DNA from: Novakomyces olei
Taxonomy: Eukaryota; Ascomycota; Novakomycetes; Novakomycetales; Novakomycetaceae
Assembly: GCA_016906335.1 (NCBI GenBank)
Contig: JADEYG010000001.1
Location: 372,001-436,000, forward strand
Direction of reading: 5' to 3'
Length of the DNA stretch: 64,000 nt
The stretch's first letter is position 1. Every line of letters starts with the position of its first letter. Below, in pieces: positions 37,660 to 48,452 of this stretch. Under the pieces are notes generated by a model, which saw nothing but the letters and a program-made list of their open reading frames with translations, was not told the DNA's origin and made no database searches. A program made the translations under genes and the position numbers.

Positions 37660-39735
37660 ATGAACTCGACCCAGTTCCATGAAGGTCTCGCCGCTCCTGA
37701 AGCTGGAAAATACACGTTTCTCTCCTTCAATAATGGCTTAGAGGGCTTCAATGGATGGGTCGCGGCTTTGACGCTGCTGCTAGCAATCATTGCCTATGAT
37801 CAAATCGCGTACCAAATTCGCAAGGGATCAATTGCCGGTCCTGCGTTCAAGATTCCTATAATGGGATCCTTTATGGATTCGCGGCAGCCGACTTTTGAAA
37901 AGTACCACCAAAAATGGCAGTCCGGACCGCTTTCTTGCGTGTCCGTTTTCCACAAGTAGGTTCTATGGCACCTTGCGTGCTTTTTATTATTGTTTTATTA
38001 TGTTTTTATGTTTTTATGTTTTTATGGGTTTATGGGCTTAGGGGCTTTTATCGGCTTTATGGTTTCTATGTTTCTCTATGGCTTGTTGTAATTTCTCATC
38101 TTTTGCCGAGTTTTTATCAGGCACCATTGATTGTGTACCCCAGAATCCCGTTTGTCTTCCTGGCGCATTTAGGCTTTACATACTTTTGCATCTAATAAAT
38201 TTTGTTTTTCAAAAGTAAACTTGTTGTTTCCATTTACAGATTGGCCATGTTCTTTTTTTAATTCCATTTACATCTGTAATCACCCAGATTTCCCCCGTTC
38301 AATCCCGCTCGAGCTCATTCGACCTTGCCTCTATTGTCCTGCTCCTGTTAAAGTCTTTTTTTATAATGGCTTGTTTTCCACTTGCTCTTGAACTGCCTCA
38401 GTCTTTGTTTGAGTTGATGCTATGGTTCTTTATTTTCCCCCTGTTTTATTCGCCTTTTCCCAATACTAAGCGTCAAGGTTTGTTGTGATTGCCAGCACGT
38501 GCGAATTATCGCGCAAGATTCTTAATGCCAGTGGCAGGTACGTTGAACCCTGCGTTGTAGACGCGGGAAAGAAAATCCTGGGCAAAACCAATTGGGTCTT
38601 CCTTGACGGCCTTGCTCATGTCGAATACCGCAAGGGCCTAAACACCCTGTTTACACGTAATGCTCTGGGTGCGTATCTCCATCAGCAAGAGCCGGTTTAT
38701 TTGAAATATTTTACGAAATGGCTCGATATCTGTGCGGACAACGCTTTCCATGAATTTATGATCCCCATTCGCGACCTGAACGTGGCAGTTTCGTGTAAGA
38801 CCTTTTGTGGTGATTATATAACAGACGAAGAGATTGGAGACATAATGGACCGCTATTGGCAAATAACAGCGGCTATGGAGCTCGTCAATTTCCCTCTGGT
38901 TCTGCCTTACACGAAGATTTGGTATGGAATACAGGCGCGTAAACTGGTGATAAAGTACTTTACCCGTGCTGCCAAGGCGAGCCGAAAGGCAATGCTCGAG
39001 GGCCGTCCTGTGCAGTGCATGATGGACGCCTGGATCTCAGAGATGATCGATGCTCGCAAGCACGCTGACGGCCTTGGATCCCGGCCCAAGATTCTTATTC
39101 GTGACTTTTCAGACGACGAAATTTCTCAGACTTTTCTCTCCTTTTTGTTTGCCAGCCAGGACGCTACCTCCTCCGGCCTTTGCTGGCTCTTCCAGTTTGT
39201 CGCTGATCATCCAGAGTGCCTGGAAAAAGTCAGGGAAGAGCAGCTGCGTATCCGCGATGGCGATATTGCCAAGCCTGTCGATATGGAGATGGTGGATCGT
39301 ATGGTGTATACGAAATGGGTGGTAAAAGAGACTCTGCGTATGCGCCCGCCTGTTCTTATGGTCCCCTATGTTGCCAAGAAGACGTATGAGCTTGATGGGT
39401 ACACTGTGCCCAAGGATTCTATGGTAATCCCCAGCTTCTGGCGCAGTCTGCACGATCCCGAAGCCTACCCTGACTCGGAGACTTTCATCCCGGAACGATG
39501 GGGCCCTGATGGAACTGCTGAAAAGCATACAAAGAACTGGCTCGTGTTTGGTGCAGGACAGCACGTTTGCCTCGGACAGCAGTATGCTTTAATGCACATG
39601 ACCGTCTGCCTCGGGATGGCTGCTCTGAGACTCAACTGGGAACATGAGCGTACACCCACCTCTGACGAGCAAATGATTTTTGCTACTACTTTTCCTTTAG
39701 ATCTCTTGCGTCTGCGGTTTACCGCGCGTGCCTAG
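37660..39735 (+). CDS. ERG5: C-22 sterol desaturase, cytochrome P450 family CYP61
   Basis: Two exons, 37660-37955 and 38478-39735, give 517 residues. An N-terminal membrane anchor is followed by [24 protein letters not shown] and, after the junction, [15 protein letters not shown], which together are diagnostic of Erg5. P450 landmarks are the I-helix [11 protein letters not shown], ExxR in KETLRMRPP, the PERW meander, and the haem loop [11 protein letters not shown] with its axial Cys. Erg5 introduces the C22-C23 double bond late in ergosterol synthesis at the ER. The 522-nt intron is much longer than most in this window and carries a TTTTTATG repeat near 37998-38040. CYP51 was considered, but the N-terminal and haem-loop text fits CYP61. 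Confidence 0.95.
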
Positions 39736-40615
39736 ATTGACTGGCGTCGGGCTGCGCTTTAACGGCCGGCCGCGCCTACGTATGCTTCTACTATCTACGT
39801 TTTAATTTTTTGTGCTGCAAACATTAAGCTTATTTTGCTGTTTTGTAAAACGTACTTTTAATTAACTAATTGATTGGATAATAGCTTTTTCAGCTATTAT
39901 TTTATAATATTATTTTTATTATTAATTTTGCTATTATTAGTTTTTATTATTTTTATTATTTCATGAAGGGCAAACGTTTGGTGGATTTAGTGAGGAAAAT
40001 AGACAAAGACTGGCCAAATTTACAGACTAGCTGGGCGACTGTTTCGCTTAATTAGAAATTTTACCATTTTCTGGCTGAGCGCGGCATCAGCACCAGTCAC
40101 AAAAGTGAGTCTCGTTATGTCGAAATTGATATTATTATGATTACAAGACTGTTTGTATAATGGACCGGCCGGGCTTTGTTGCATTCGTACGTTTCTCTTT
40201 CTCTGTCCTTTATGTCCTTCCGGTCCGGTTTTGCTGCTAGATTATCAGCAGACAGGTTTGGTTTCGTGCTGGAGCACCTAATATTGTACAATTTAATAGT
40301 AATCCAATTTTTTATTATAAGTGACTAAAATATAATACTCTATTACAAATAAAAAGTACACGGCGCTTATATTAATACTATCCATACTTGAACATTGTGA
40401 AAGGAGGATTGAAGAGGAAGATAACCAACAAGTTTGAATAGAGTGTAGAAAAAAAACGGGAGGCTTTCTTTTTTTAGTTCAAACAGGGTAGGTTCTTGTT
40501 TTATTTAATTTCATTTTTCTTACTGTCTCTTTCTCTTACTGTCTCTTTCTCTCCTTTTTTCTCCCTCCATTTTCTCTCTCTCTCTCCCCCTCTTTCTCTG
40601 TCTCGTTCTCCTTCT
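39736..40615. other. Convergent 3' region between ERG5 and PMT2
   Basis: AT-rich, with TTATT-rich stretches near 39880-39960 and a long C/T tract (40490-40615) that forms the 3' flank of PMT2. No gene is seen. Confidence 0.5.
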
Positions 40616-43606
40616 TCAACCCAACGTACTCGGATCAGCACCCTCTGCAAGTGTTCCATGAAGCATGGACTCAGACTCCTCACTTGCTCTCGAGGCAGCC
40701 TCTTCCTCCTCTATGGACTTTAGCATCTCCTTTGCAATATCGGGAGCCACGGAAGAAGTCTCGTACCGTGTAACGAACTCGACTGCTCCCTTCTCTTCCA
40801 TTTCTTTGACCACACTCGGGTCGAGAACGTTGCCATTTTCATCACGAAACTCCACTTTCTCAATAGCCGTCATTGACTCCCGTGTGCTTTCTTTTGGTGT
40901 GACCTTGTTACGCGCCTCCAGTTCTGCGACATCAATCTTCTCGCCAGGTTCTGCTCCGTTCAAATCGCGTTTAACCGGCTCCTCGCTGCTCGTTGCAGTA
41001 GCGGAAACGGGTGGTGTCCAATGAGAATACTCTTCAAAAGTCTCAAAAAAATTATCACACGTAAAATCCCAGCGCGGCATTAGTCGCGCCTGCACACACT
41101 TTGATTGGGTCCACGGGTCGCCGTACGCAAGTGGCGAAATTACACTAAAGCTGTATATAACAATGGACGCAAACAACAGCAAAATCCCAACTACACGCGA
41201 CGATTTCTGCGTAACATAACCAGCCAAAATATCCCACGTATGAGCGAGCGCTAAAATGGCAAAATAAAGAGCGGGTAAGTAATGATGCAGGAATAATTGC
41301 CGCTGCATTAAAAAAAAGGGGAAAAAATGTGTGGCCCAGGCGAGGACGTTGGTTCCCACTGCGTAATGTAGCTGCTGCACGACTGGCCAGTCGGCGACGG
41401 GGAACCCTCGTTGCCAGGCGAGCAAGGAGAGCAAGGCAATCGCGGAATAAATTGCTATTATTGCCGTTGAAGACCACCAGACAATAGGGTTGCCAAGCAG
41501 GTAGATCTGCCTATGGTTCTTTACCCAAAAGTTTATGCCACGTTTCAGCAACGGCCACGTCTGAGGACGGGACTGGTAAACGTGGCTCTCTACCAAGTTC
41601 TTGTTTGTTACCCACATGACCCTGTTTAGTTCAATAAACTTGGCAATGAACCCAGGTTTTTTATAGTTTATCTTTTCCTCATAGTCGATTTCACTCAACG
41701 ACTCGTCTCCCACAGCTTGGCCTTGAGAGCCAGGCAAATCGTTTGTCTCAATGTACCATATACTATTGGGCACAGTGCCGCCCGTTGCGCACGTCACCTC
41801 CTGCTGGCCGTACCCCCAGCTGGGCAGCTTGACGTTATGGGAGAAAAGAGCACAGCCAGTGAGCGGATGGATCAGTCGGAACTTTGTATCAATGGCCCTA
41901 ACCCTAGACTGAGCAGGTCCAGGAGCCGATTTCTCCCGATCGATCTCCACACGGAACCAATCGTTCGCATCGCCCTCGAAACCGGCGTAGCCGTACGCAC
42001 TCACCTCGTTTTGGTACTCCACCTCTGTAACTGGCGGTCTGACGTCATGGCTGTGTAATCGGCGGCGGGTTACAATATGCTCGAGCCTGATAATGGCTCC
42101 GTCAGGGATATAGCGCAGCGGTGTACCGTCATAGTCGTAGTCCGTCTCGTTTTGCAGCTGCCATACATTATTCTCATCGTGATGAGGGTACAGTGTTACT
42201 TGCTGCTGGCTACTGCCTCCAGGGTAAGTGTGCTCGTGGCTGTGTAAGTAACCGCCCTGCGTGTTCCAATGACGCAAGGCAATCCTCGAGCCAAAGGCAA
42301 CATTGGCGGGCGTATCGTCCATGCGCTTATGGTTCAATGTGCCCTGGAAAGCAGGGCTCATAAATCCATCACCATCGCCCGGGTTTACAAGGCACACAAA
42401 GAGAATGGCAAACATGCCCACGTAGAACGCGGAGGGAAGGATGACTAAGCCGGCAAATCTAGCCGCGAAATGCCAAGTGAAATCGCGGATTGTTACGCGT
42501 TTCGTGTCGCCCAGCAACCGCCATAGCTGGTACACTGTTTGAAGGCCCACCCAAGCAATGGTAAAGAGCCCGACCCATTTAATACTGACGGTGGCCCCAA
42601 GGAAAAGGCCAGTAGAGAGCAGCCAGGCCCACCATGAGCGAGAAAAGGCGGGCTGAGCTTGCTCAAAGGCCCGGAAACTAAGAGCAGTTGCTGCTGTCGT
42701 AAATACCAATGGCGAGTCTAGAAGGATGAGTCGCGATTGCGTTACTAGAGCATTTTCAAATATCAGAGCAACGGCGGCTAATCCTGCGCCAGCTATTGAT
42801 CCTCCACTAACGCGTACAGTGAAATAAGCAATCGGAATTGTAAAGACGCCAAGGATTGCGGGGAAGAGTCGCATTGCCACATATGGCACATTGTCGGCCA
42901 AGTAGTCGCTGCAATTAGTCGGTGTACACAAAAGGGATTGGCACTTGGAGAATAAAGTGGTGTTTAATAGCGATAATGAAAGGAATTGAAAGGGATATGA
43001 AAAATGATGTTGGATTTTTTCAATGAATAATTGTTTAAATTTATTCTGGTTGATAAACAACGCATATTCATTCAAAATCACGATATAAATGTAGTACATA
43101 CTCGGAGGGAAAGAAGGGAAAAATAAGGGAAAAAGAAGGGATAAGGGAAAAGAAGGAACAAAGGAACAAAATTGTTAATCAGCAGTACTTACGATCCAAT
43201 CTCTGCAAAATCGAAATTGCCGCGGAATCCCGCCGCGTAGCCGACTAGAGCAATAAGCATTTTAGCGAGAGGCGGGTGCACGTCCATGAAGAATTTGCCC
43301 TTAATGTACCTTTAGAACAGTTAGATTGGTTCAATGAGATAATTGAAAAAAGTCGTCTTTTGCAGGACACAAATCTTACTTTGTTGCAAAGCCGCCAAAG
43401 TGGACCTCGTCGAAAACGACACTGGTTGGCTCCCAAATACGGTACAGTCTCACAATAGAAGCAATTGCTGTGAGAAAAGCAGCAATCTTCCAATCGCGTA
43501 CCGACGCGCCCAGAATTGTACGCTTTCCGTGCGCCCAAATATCGATGTCATTGACGCGTGCCGCGCGACGCGCAGATTTTACTTTGGCCCCAACTTTTTC
43601 ATCCAT
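40616..43606 (-). CDS. PMT2: Dolichyl-phosphate-mannose protein O-mannosyltransferase, PMT2 family
   Basis: Three exons, 43606-43380, 43309-43193 and 42908-40616, give 878 residues. The catalytic pair D66-E67 lies in VVFDEVHFGGFA. FFMDVHPPLAKML follows after the first junction and is typical of the PMT2 subfamily, as are LPYVAMRL-like VPYVAMRLFPA and LDSPLVF. Three MIR-type segments in the middle (HSHEHTYPGGSSQQQVTLYPH, RRRLHSH, GCALFSH) face the ER lumen, and several C-terminal spans follow. The enzyme transfers mannose from dolichol phosphate to Ser/Thr of secreted proteins, usually as a Pmt1-Pmt2 heterodimer. The acidic cytosolic tail of about 130 residues is longer than in yeast Pmt2 (759 residues overall). 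The reading frame stays open through the 284-nt intron 2, so an unspliced reading begins at a false Met within the intron. Confidence 0.94.
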
Positions 43607-44020
43607 TGTGAGGTGGACGAGGGTGATCGTCCTCTGCTCGATATAAATAAATACGTGTAGCGTAAATTATAAAAATACGAAATGCAGTTTAATTGCGAGA
43701 TATTTCACATACTACTGTCGTTTTAACCATATTATAATGTTGCTAAAACACTGACTTTATTTCAGTAACAACAATAATATTATTTTATTATATTATATTA
43801 TATTTTATTTTATATTATATTATATTTTATTTTATTTTATTTTATTTTATTTTATTTTATTAATTTGAATATGTATATGTTATGTGTATTAAATTTATCT
43901 ACGGTCAATGGTAATAGAATTTCAATTAATTGTTGTTTTAAATTTATTTTTGTTTTATTTTATTTATTTTATTTAATTTAATCTATTTTATTTGTTTTAT
44001 TCTTTCTTGATCCACTAGTC
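43607..44020. promoter_or_regulatory. Divergent promoter region of PMT2 and RQC2 with TATTT repeats
   Basis: 414 bp between two divergent start codons, extremely T-rich on the plus strand. It has about fifteen TATTT/TATTATATT units at 43781-43861 and again near 43950-44000. Poly(dA:dT) tracts of this kind keep nucleosomes away from fungal promoters; that use here is inference. Confidence 0.5.
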
Positions 44021-47000
44021 ATGAAGCAGCGGTTTACGACGGCCGATGTGACTGCGGCCGCGGCAGAACTCGGTCCGCGTATCGAGTCGGCGTATTTGCA
44101 AAACATCTACAATGTGAATGCGCGTACTTTGCTCTTCAGATTTAGCAGCAAATACAATGTGGTAGTGGAGTTGGGGATGCGCTTTCATTGGACGCATTTC
44201 GAGTCTGCAAAGCAGGCAATGCCGTCGGGTTTCGTCATGAAACTGCGTAAGCATTTACGGTCGCGACGGTTGACAAAATTTGAGCAGCTTGGAGGCGATC
44301 GTGCGCTTTTACTGACCTTTGGAGGAGGCGAGAATCAGGCTGATCCCGACCGGACGTATCATATTTTGCTAGAGTTTTTCGCTGCTGGCAATATTGTGCT
44401 GCTCAATGGGCACAGACGGGTCTTGTCCCTGTTCCGTATTGTAACCAGCCTGCAGGAGCAAAGGTACACTGTCGGAGCAATCTTCGATTTGGATCGGTTG
44501 CGTGTGCCTCGACACTCTTACGAAAGCAATACAATTGAGGCCGTTAATGAAGCTCTGCTGAGTCTGACGGTCGATAATGCTGTACAAGGCGCGGAGCCTG
44601 GTACCGGCTCTGTCACTACGGCCAAGAAGAAAAAGAAGCAAAAGCTTACACTGAAAAAGGTACTGGCCCAGGCTTTCCCTCAATTAGGTCCCAATTTTAT
44701 CGATTGGGTATTGGCAGATTTGCAGGCTGACGGTGGTGCGATAGAGCCCTCTGCACTGCAGGATCCCAAGTTCAATTCACAGCTATTGTGCACCAGGCTG
44801 GCGCGGGCTCATGAAATGCTTCAGCAGTGTGCCTCTGGTACGACTGCGGGTTATATTACCTGTGAGGGTGAGGGCAATAGCCAGTACCAGGACTATCTCC
44901 CGTTCGACTGGAACCGGGATAACGAGTCTTGCAAGAAATCAGAAATCGCCTTTGATACTTTTAACGATGCAGTAGACAATTTCTACTCTAAAATTGAATC
45001 ACAAAGGCAGCAAGTATTGGCCCAGCAACATGAGGACTTGGCCGCTCGGCGCTTAAATGCAGCTCGAGAAGAGCACCTCAATCGCGTAAATGCTCTGCAG
45101 TCTCAGCAGGGCCTAAACTTTGTAAGGGCTCAGTATATCGAGGATAATTTAGAGACCGTTGACGAAGCAATCAATGCGATAAATACCCTGGTTGAACGGG
45201 GATTGGACTGGGTGGATATTGAACGGTTAGTGGCCGCTGAAAAACAATATCAGAATCCTGTTTCCGAGATCATTTGTCTTCCTCTTGATCTGGCGAAGGA
45301 GACTATAACCGTTGAGCTAAAGCCTGCCTCTGCAGAAGATAACAATGGGCGAAATACATTGAGCGATCAAGAATCCGGACAAGAATCTGATAGCGACCAG
45401 GATCAAGATAAAGAAACTAAAGACGAAATGGGTGCAGGCAACCCGGATTCAATGGGAAAACTGCGGATCGAACTCAAACTAAAGCAGTCTGCTTGGGCAA
45501 ACGCAAGAGACTATTACGAAAAACGTCGTGAGCTCGCTGCGAAACAAGTTCGCACGGAAGCTTCGTCAGAAGTTGCTCTCAAGTCTACTCGTCGCCGGGT
45601 CGAAAAAGATTTAAGTAAGCAACGTAAAGAAGAAGCAAGGCCTTTACGTGCAGTAAGAACTCCGTTTTGGTTTGAGAAGTTTTACTGGTTTATATCTTCT
45701 GATCGTTATCTCGTGATCGGAGCAAAGGATAAATTGGGAGCAGAAATGATGGTGCAAACCTATATGCTACCTGGTGACAAATACGTTTGCGCCGATCTTG
45801 AGGGATCTAGTCACGTACTGGTGAAAAACTGTCAAAACCCTTCTGCTGCAGTTCCGCCTGCTACTCTATCACAAGCCGCAATATTAAGTATTGGCACTTC
45901 TCGAGCCTGGGAGGCAAAAATTGTTACTAGTGCCTGGTGGGTAGATCATGACCAAGTATCCAAAAGGGCTGCTTCAGTAATGAAGGATATTTTGCCTGCC
46001 GGAGAGTTTAATATCCTTGGAGAAAAGAATTTTTTGCCCCCTTCAAATCTGGTTTTTGGGTTGGGAATCATGTTTCTTTTACGGGGAGAAGGGACAGAGG
46101 AGGAAGTAAATGAGGGAAAGGAAGTAGACCAAGAAGAAGTGCAATGTGGAGAGGTGTCTACACAGCAAATGGAGCAAGACATAGACCGACAAAATAATGA
46201 TACCTACGGGACAGAGGCTATAGAAAGCGATAATTTGCCAGTGCACGATAATACAGAGGTTGATTCTGTACGTCCGAATCCAAAAGAGACGAGTTATGTC
46301 GCCACGGCAGGGTCTGCTGCTGCCGACGATCTGGAAAACCCTGATGAGGAAAGTCCTAAAGAACATTCCAACGGAGACACCGCGGGGTTTCAAGAAAGCC
46401 CCCAACACTCTGATGGAGAAACTCTCGATGTTCAAGAAATCCAGGAAAGCGAGACGAGCACGGAGACTGGAACTGCTGTATTTGGCAAGCAGGTAGGTAA
46501 AGGGCCCCGATCAAATCAGTCTTCTGCGCAACCACCAAAGAATGTGAGAGGCAAGAAAGGCAAGTTGAAGAAGCTTGCAAAATACGCCAATCAAGATGAG
46601 GAGGATCGAATTGCGAGCCTCAAGCTTCTTGGAGTCATAAATGTCAACAGGGAAGAACAGGAACAGAGAAAGAAAAAAGAGCTTGAAGCCGCTGCTGAAA
46701 AGTCAAAGGCAAACAAGGAGAGGGCTTCTCGTATACGAACAAAACATGAACGTGCTGCTATGGCAACCGAGGTCAGCAATGTGGATTTAGATGTTGCCAA
46801 AGCTCGTGCCGAAGATTTAAAGGTTCCCTTTGATTTAATGACGGGCGAGGTGCCCAAAGAGCTGGATACAGTTGCGCATGCAATTCCCGTATTTGCGCCT
46901 TACCAGGCATTGTCGCGATTCGATATTAAAGCAAAAATTCAGCCGGGCCAAACGAAAAAGGGCAAAGCTGTGCGGGAATGCTTGAGCTTTTGGCTCGATC

Positions 47001-47200
47001 GGATGGGCCTTTCAAAGGACGTGAAGGCTCTTGTTGGAGGCATTAAAGATACCGAATTTTATGGAGGAATTGCAGTGAACAAACTCAAGATAACGACACA
47101 GAAAACTGGGGACAACAATGCTGCTAAGGCGGCCGTGAAGGGGTCAAAATTTACGAACCCTAGATCGAAACTTTACGTGGATCCGGATTTGTTGGACTAG
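44021..47200 (+). CDS. RQC2: Ribosome quality-control protein RQC2/TAE2 (NEMF family)
   Basis: 1059 residues, single exon. The NFACT-N domain begins at the start (MKQRFTTADV) and contains D9 and the D93-R94 pair, the counterparts of residues needed for CAT-tail synthesis in yeast Rqc2. A coiled-coil region at about residues 320-400 and 490-540 is followed by the NFACT-R domain near 546-620 (RTPFWFEKFYWFISSDRYLVI, GDKYVCADLEGSSHVLVKN). A long acidic and Lys-rich linker leads to NFACT-C near 960-1059 (HAIPVFAPYQAL). Rqc2 binds stalled 60S subunits, recruits Ltn1 and adds C-terminal Ala/Thr tails. The acidic linker (residues 690-840) is longer than in many relatives. Confidence 0.95.
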   Translation: MKQRFTTADVTAAAAELGPRIESAYLQNIYNVNARTLLFRFSSKYNVVVELGMRFHWTHFESAKQAMPSGFVMKLRKHLRSRRLTKFEQLGGDRALLLTFGGGENQADPDRTYHILLEFFAAGNIVLLNGHRRVLSLFRIVTSLQEQRYTVGAIFDLDRLRVPRHSYESNTIEAVNEALLSLTVDNAVQGAEPGTGSVTTAKKKKKQKLTLKKVLAQAFPQLGPNFIDWVLADLQADGGAIEPSALQDPKFNSQLLCTRLARAHEMLQQCASGTTAGYITCEGEGNSQYQDYLPFDWNRDNESCKKSEIAFDTFNDAVDNFYSKIESQRQQVLAQQHEDLAARRLNAAREEHLNRVNALQSQQGLNFVRAQYIEDNLETVDEAINAINTLVERGLDWVDIERLVAAEKQYQNPVSEIICLPLDLAKETITVELKPASAEDNNGRNTLSDQESGQESDSDQDQDKETKDEMGAGNPDSMGKLRIELKLKQSAWANARDYYEKRRELAAKQVRTEASSEVALKSTRRRVEKDLSKQRKEEARPLRAVRTPFWFEKFYWFISSDRYLVIGAKDKLGAEMMVQTYMLPGDKYVCADLEGSSHVLVKNCQNPSAAVPPATLSQAAILSIGTSRAWEAKIVTSAWWVDHDQVSKRAASVMKDILPAGEFNILGEKNFLPPSNLVFGLGIMFLLRGEGTEEEVNEGKEVDQEEVQCGEVSTQQMEQDIDRQNNDTYGTEAIESDNLPVHDNTEVDSVRPNPKETSYVATAGSAAADDLENPDEESPKEHSNGDTAGFQESPQHSDGETLDVQEIQESETSTETGTAVFGKQVGKGPRSNQSSAQPPKNVRGKKGKLKKLAKYANQDEEDRIASLKLLGVINVNREEQEQRKKKELEAAAEKSKANKERASRIRTKHERAAMATEVSNVDLDVAKARAEDLKVPFDLMTGEVPKELDTVAHAIPVFAPYQALSRFDIKAKIQPGQTKKGKAVRECLSFWLDRMGLSKDVKALVGGIKDTEFYGGIAVNKLKITTQKTGDNNAAKAAVKGSKFTNPRSKLYVDPDLLD

Positions 47201-48452
47201 GTGTACAAAATATTCGTACAATACGATTAAGATTGTATCTTAAATTAGATAGCATTTGTGTATATAAGTGTGGCATTCTCATCCAGTCGATTTCGCATTG
47301 TAGCTCGTGCCTAACCTGTTTTTGGTTCGTACATTATACAATTACGAGCAGGATTTGTAGCGGAAAAAATAAAAATAAACTCTTGTTATAAGGTTTGTAT
47401 CAGATTTGATGTTCAGCCATCAAAAATATATCGTATATTTTATAACAGCGCTTATATTCTCAGCGTACCAGCATTTAATACCATTATTAAATTAAGAAAA
47501 AAAGCAATAAGTGTAAACCCTTAGATTACTTGTAATTTGCGTATAAAATTGAAATCCTCGAATCTACGATCCTTTAGCGATTCGATCTTACTTTGCTTTT
47601 CCAAATTTGGACATTATGGAAATTATCAGCCAATAGGAAGTTTTAGCGAAATCGGTCCTCAAGATGACGTAAATTTAGAAGGGATGAAAAAGCCGTTGCT
47701 CTATGCTCGACTGCACGCCAATTCTTTTGCTTAATAATGCTTCGCTTCGATACTTGATTAGTGTACAATTGACGTTTTAGTTGCTTGTGTGATACTAATG
47801 ACTAGTCCTTTTTACATTGTTGCGTATTACGTATTATGCACCAGCCCACGTATGAGCTGAAAGTTTAAGAAGCTGGAAGTTTAAATCTGAAGATAAGAGA
47901 ATCGCGGAGTAATATTGCGGGTTGAGATAAACAAGAAACAAATAGATGAGAAACAAGAGTCTTGTACAGATCATACTGAAAGATCACAACCCTTATTGTG
48001 ATTCGTACATACGTCATATAAATTACGGCATATAAACGAAGGAGCTCCCCAAGACAGTCTTAGTAGCGGTCGGCAACCCTCATACATCACTGATAGACCG
48101 ACTTCCTTCACCGAGCGCGCTTTTGAGACTCTCAAAATCGGTACAAAAGTATTGATTTAGTCATTTTATAAGTTACCTTCTCCGATCAGAATTTGAGACT
48201 TTTGGGGGTATGATTGATAGAGCTTTTGGTCGATATGGCCGTCGGCTTTCTTGGACTCGTTCTCTATTTTTCCTCCTTTATTCGTTTTTTAATAATACAT
48301 GCTTTTCTTATTTGGCGTCTCGTCTATTCCCCGCGTGAGCTCTGTGGCCCGATAAATGTGGCCCATTCGTATTTGCTCTCCTCTTTCACACAAAATGCCG
48401 TTATCACCGCCTATTAATTATTTCAAAAGCATGCTGATGCACTAGTGCCGCT
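47201..48452. other. 1.25-kb region before the first DHA1 transporter
   Basis: AT-rich. Open frames at 47537-47734 and 48214-48417 lack ATG starts and recognisable features. No repeats of note. Confidence 0.45.

Noticed and set aside
42909-43099. Alternative N-terminus of PMT2 starting MYYIYIVILNEY at 43099
   Set aside because: This is read-through of the 284-nt second intron; two upstream exons restore the catalytic Asp-Glu pair and the FFMDVHPP motif.
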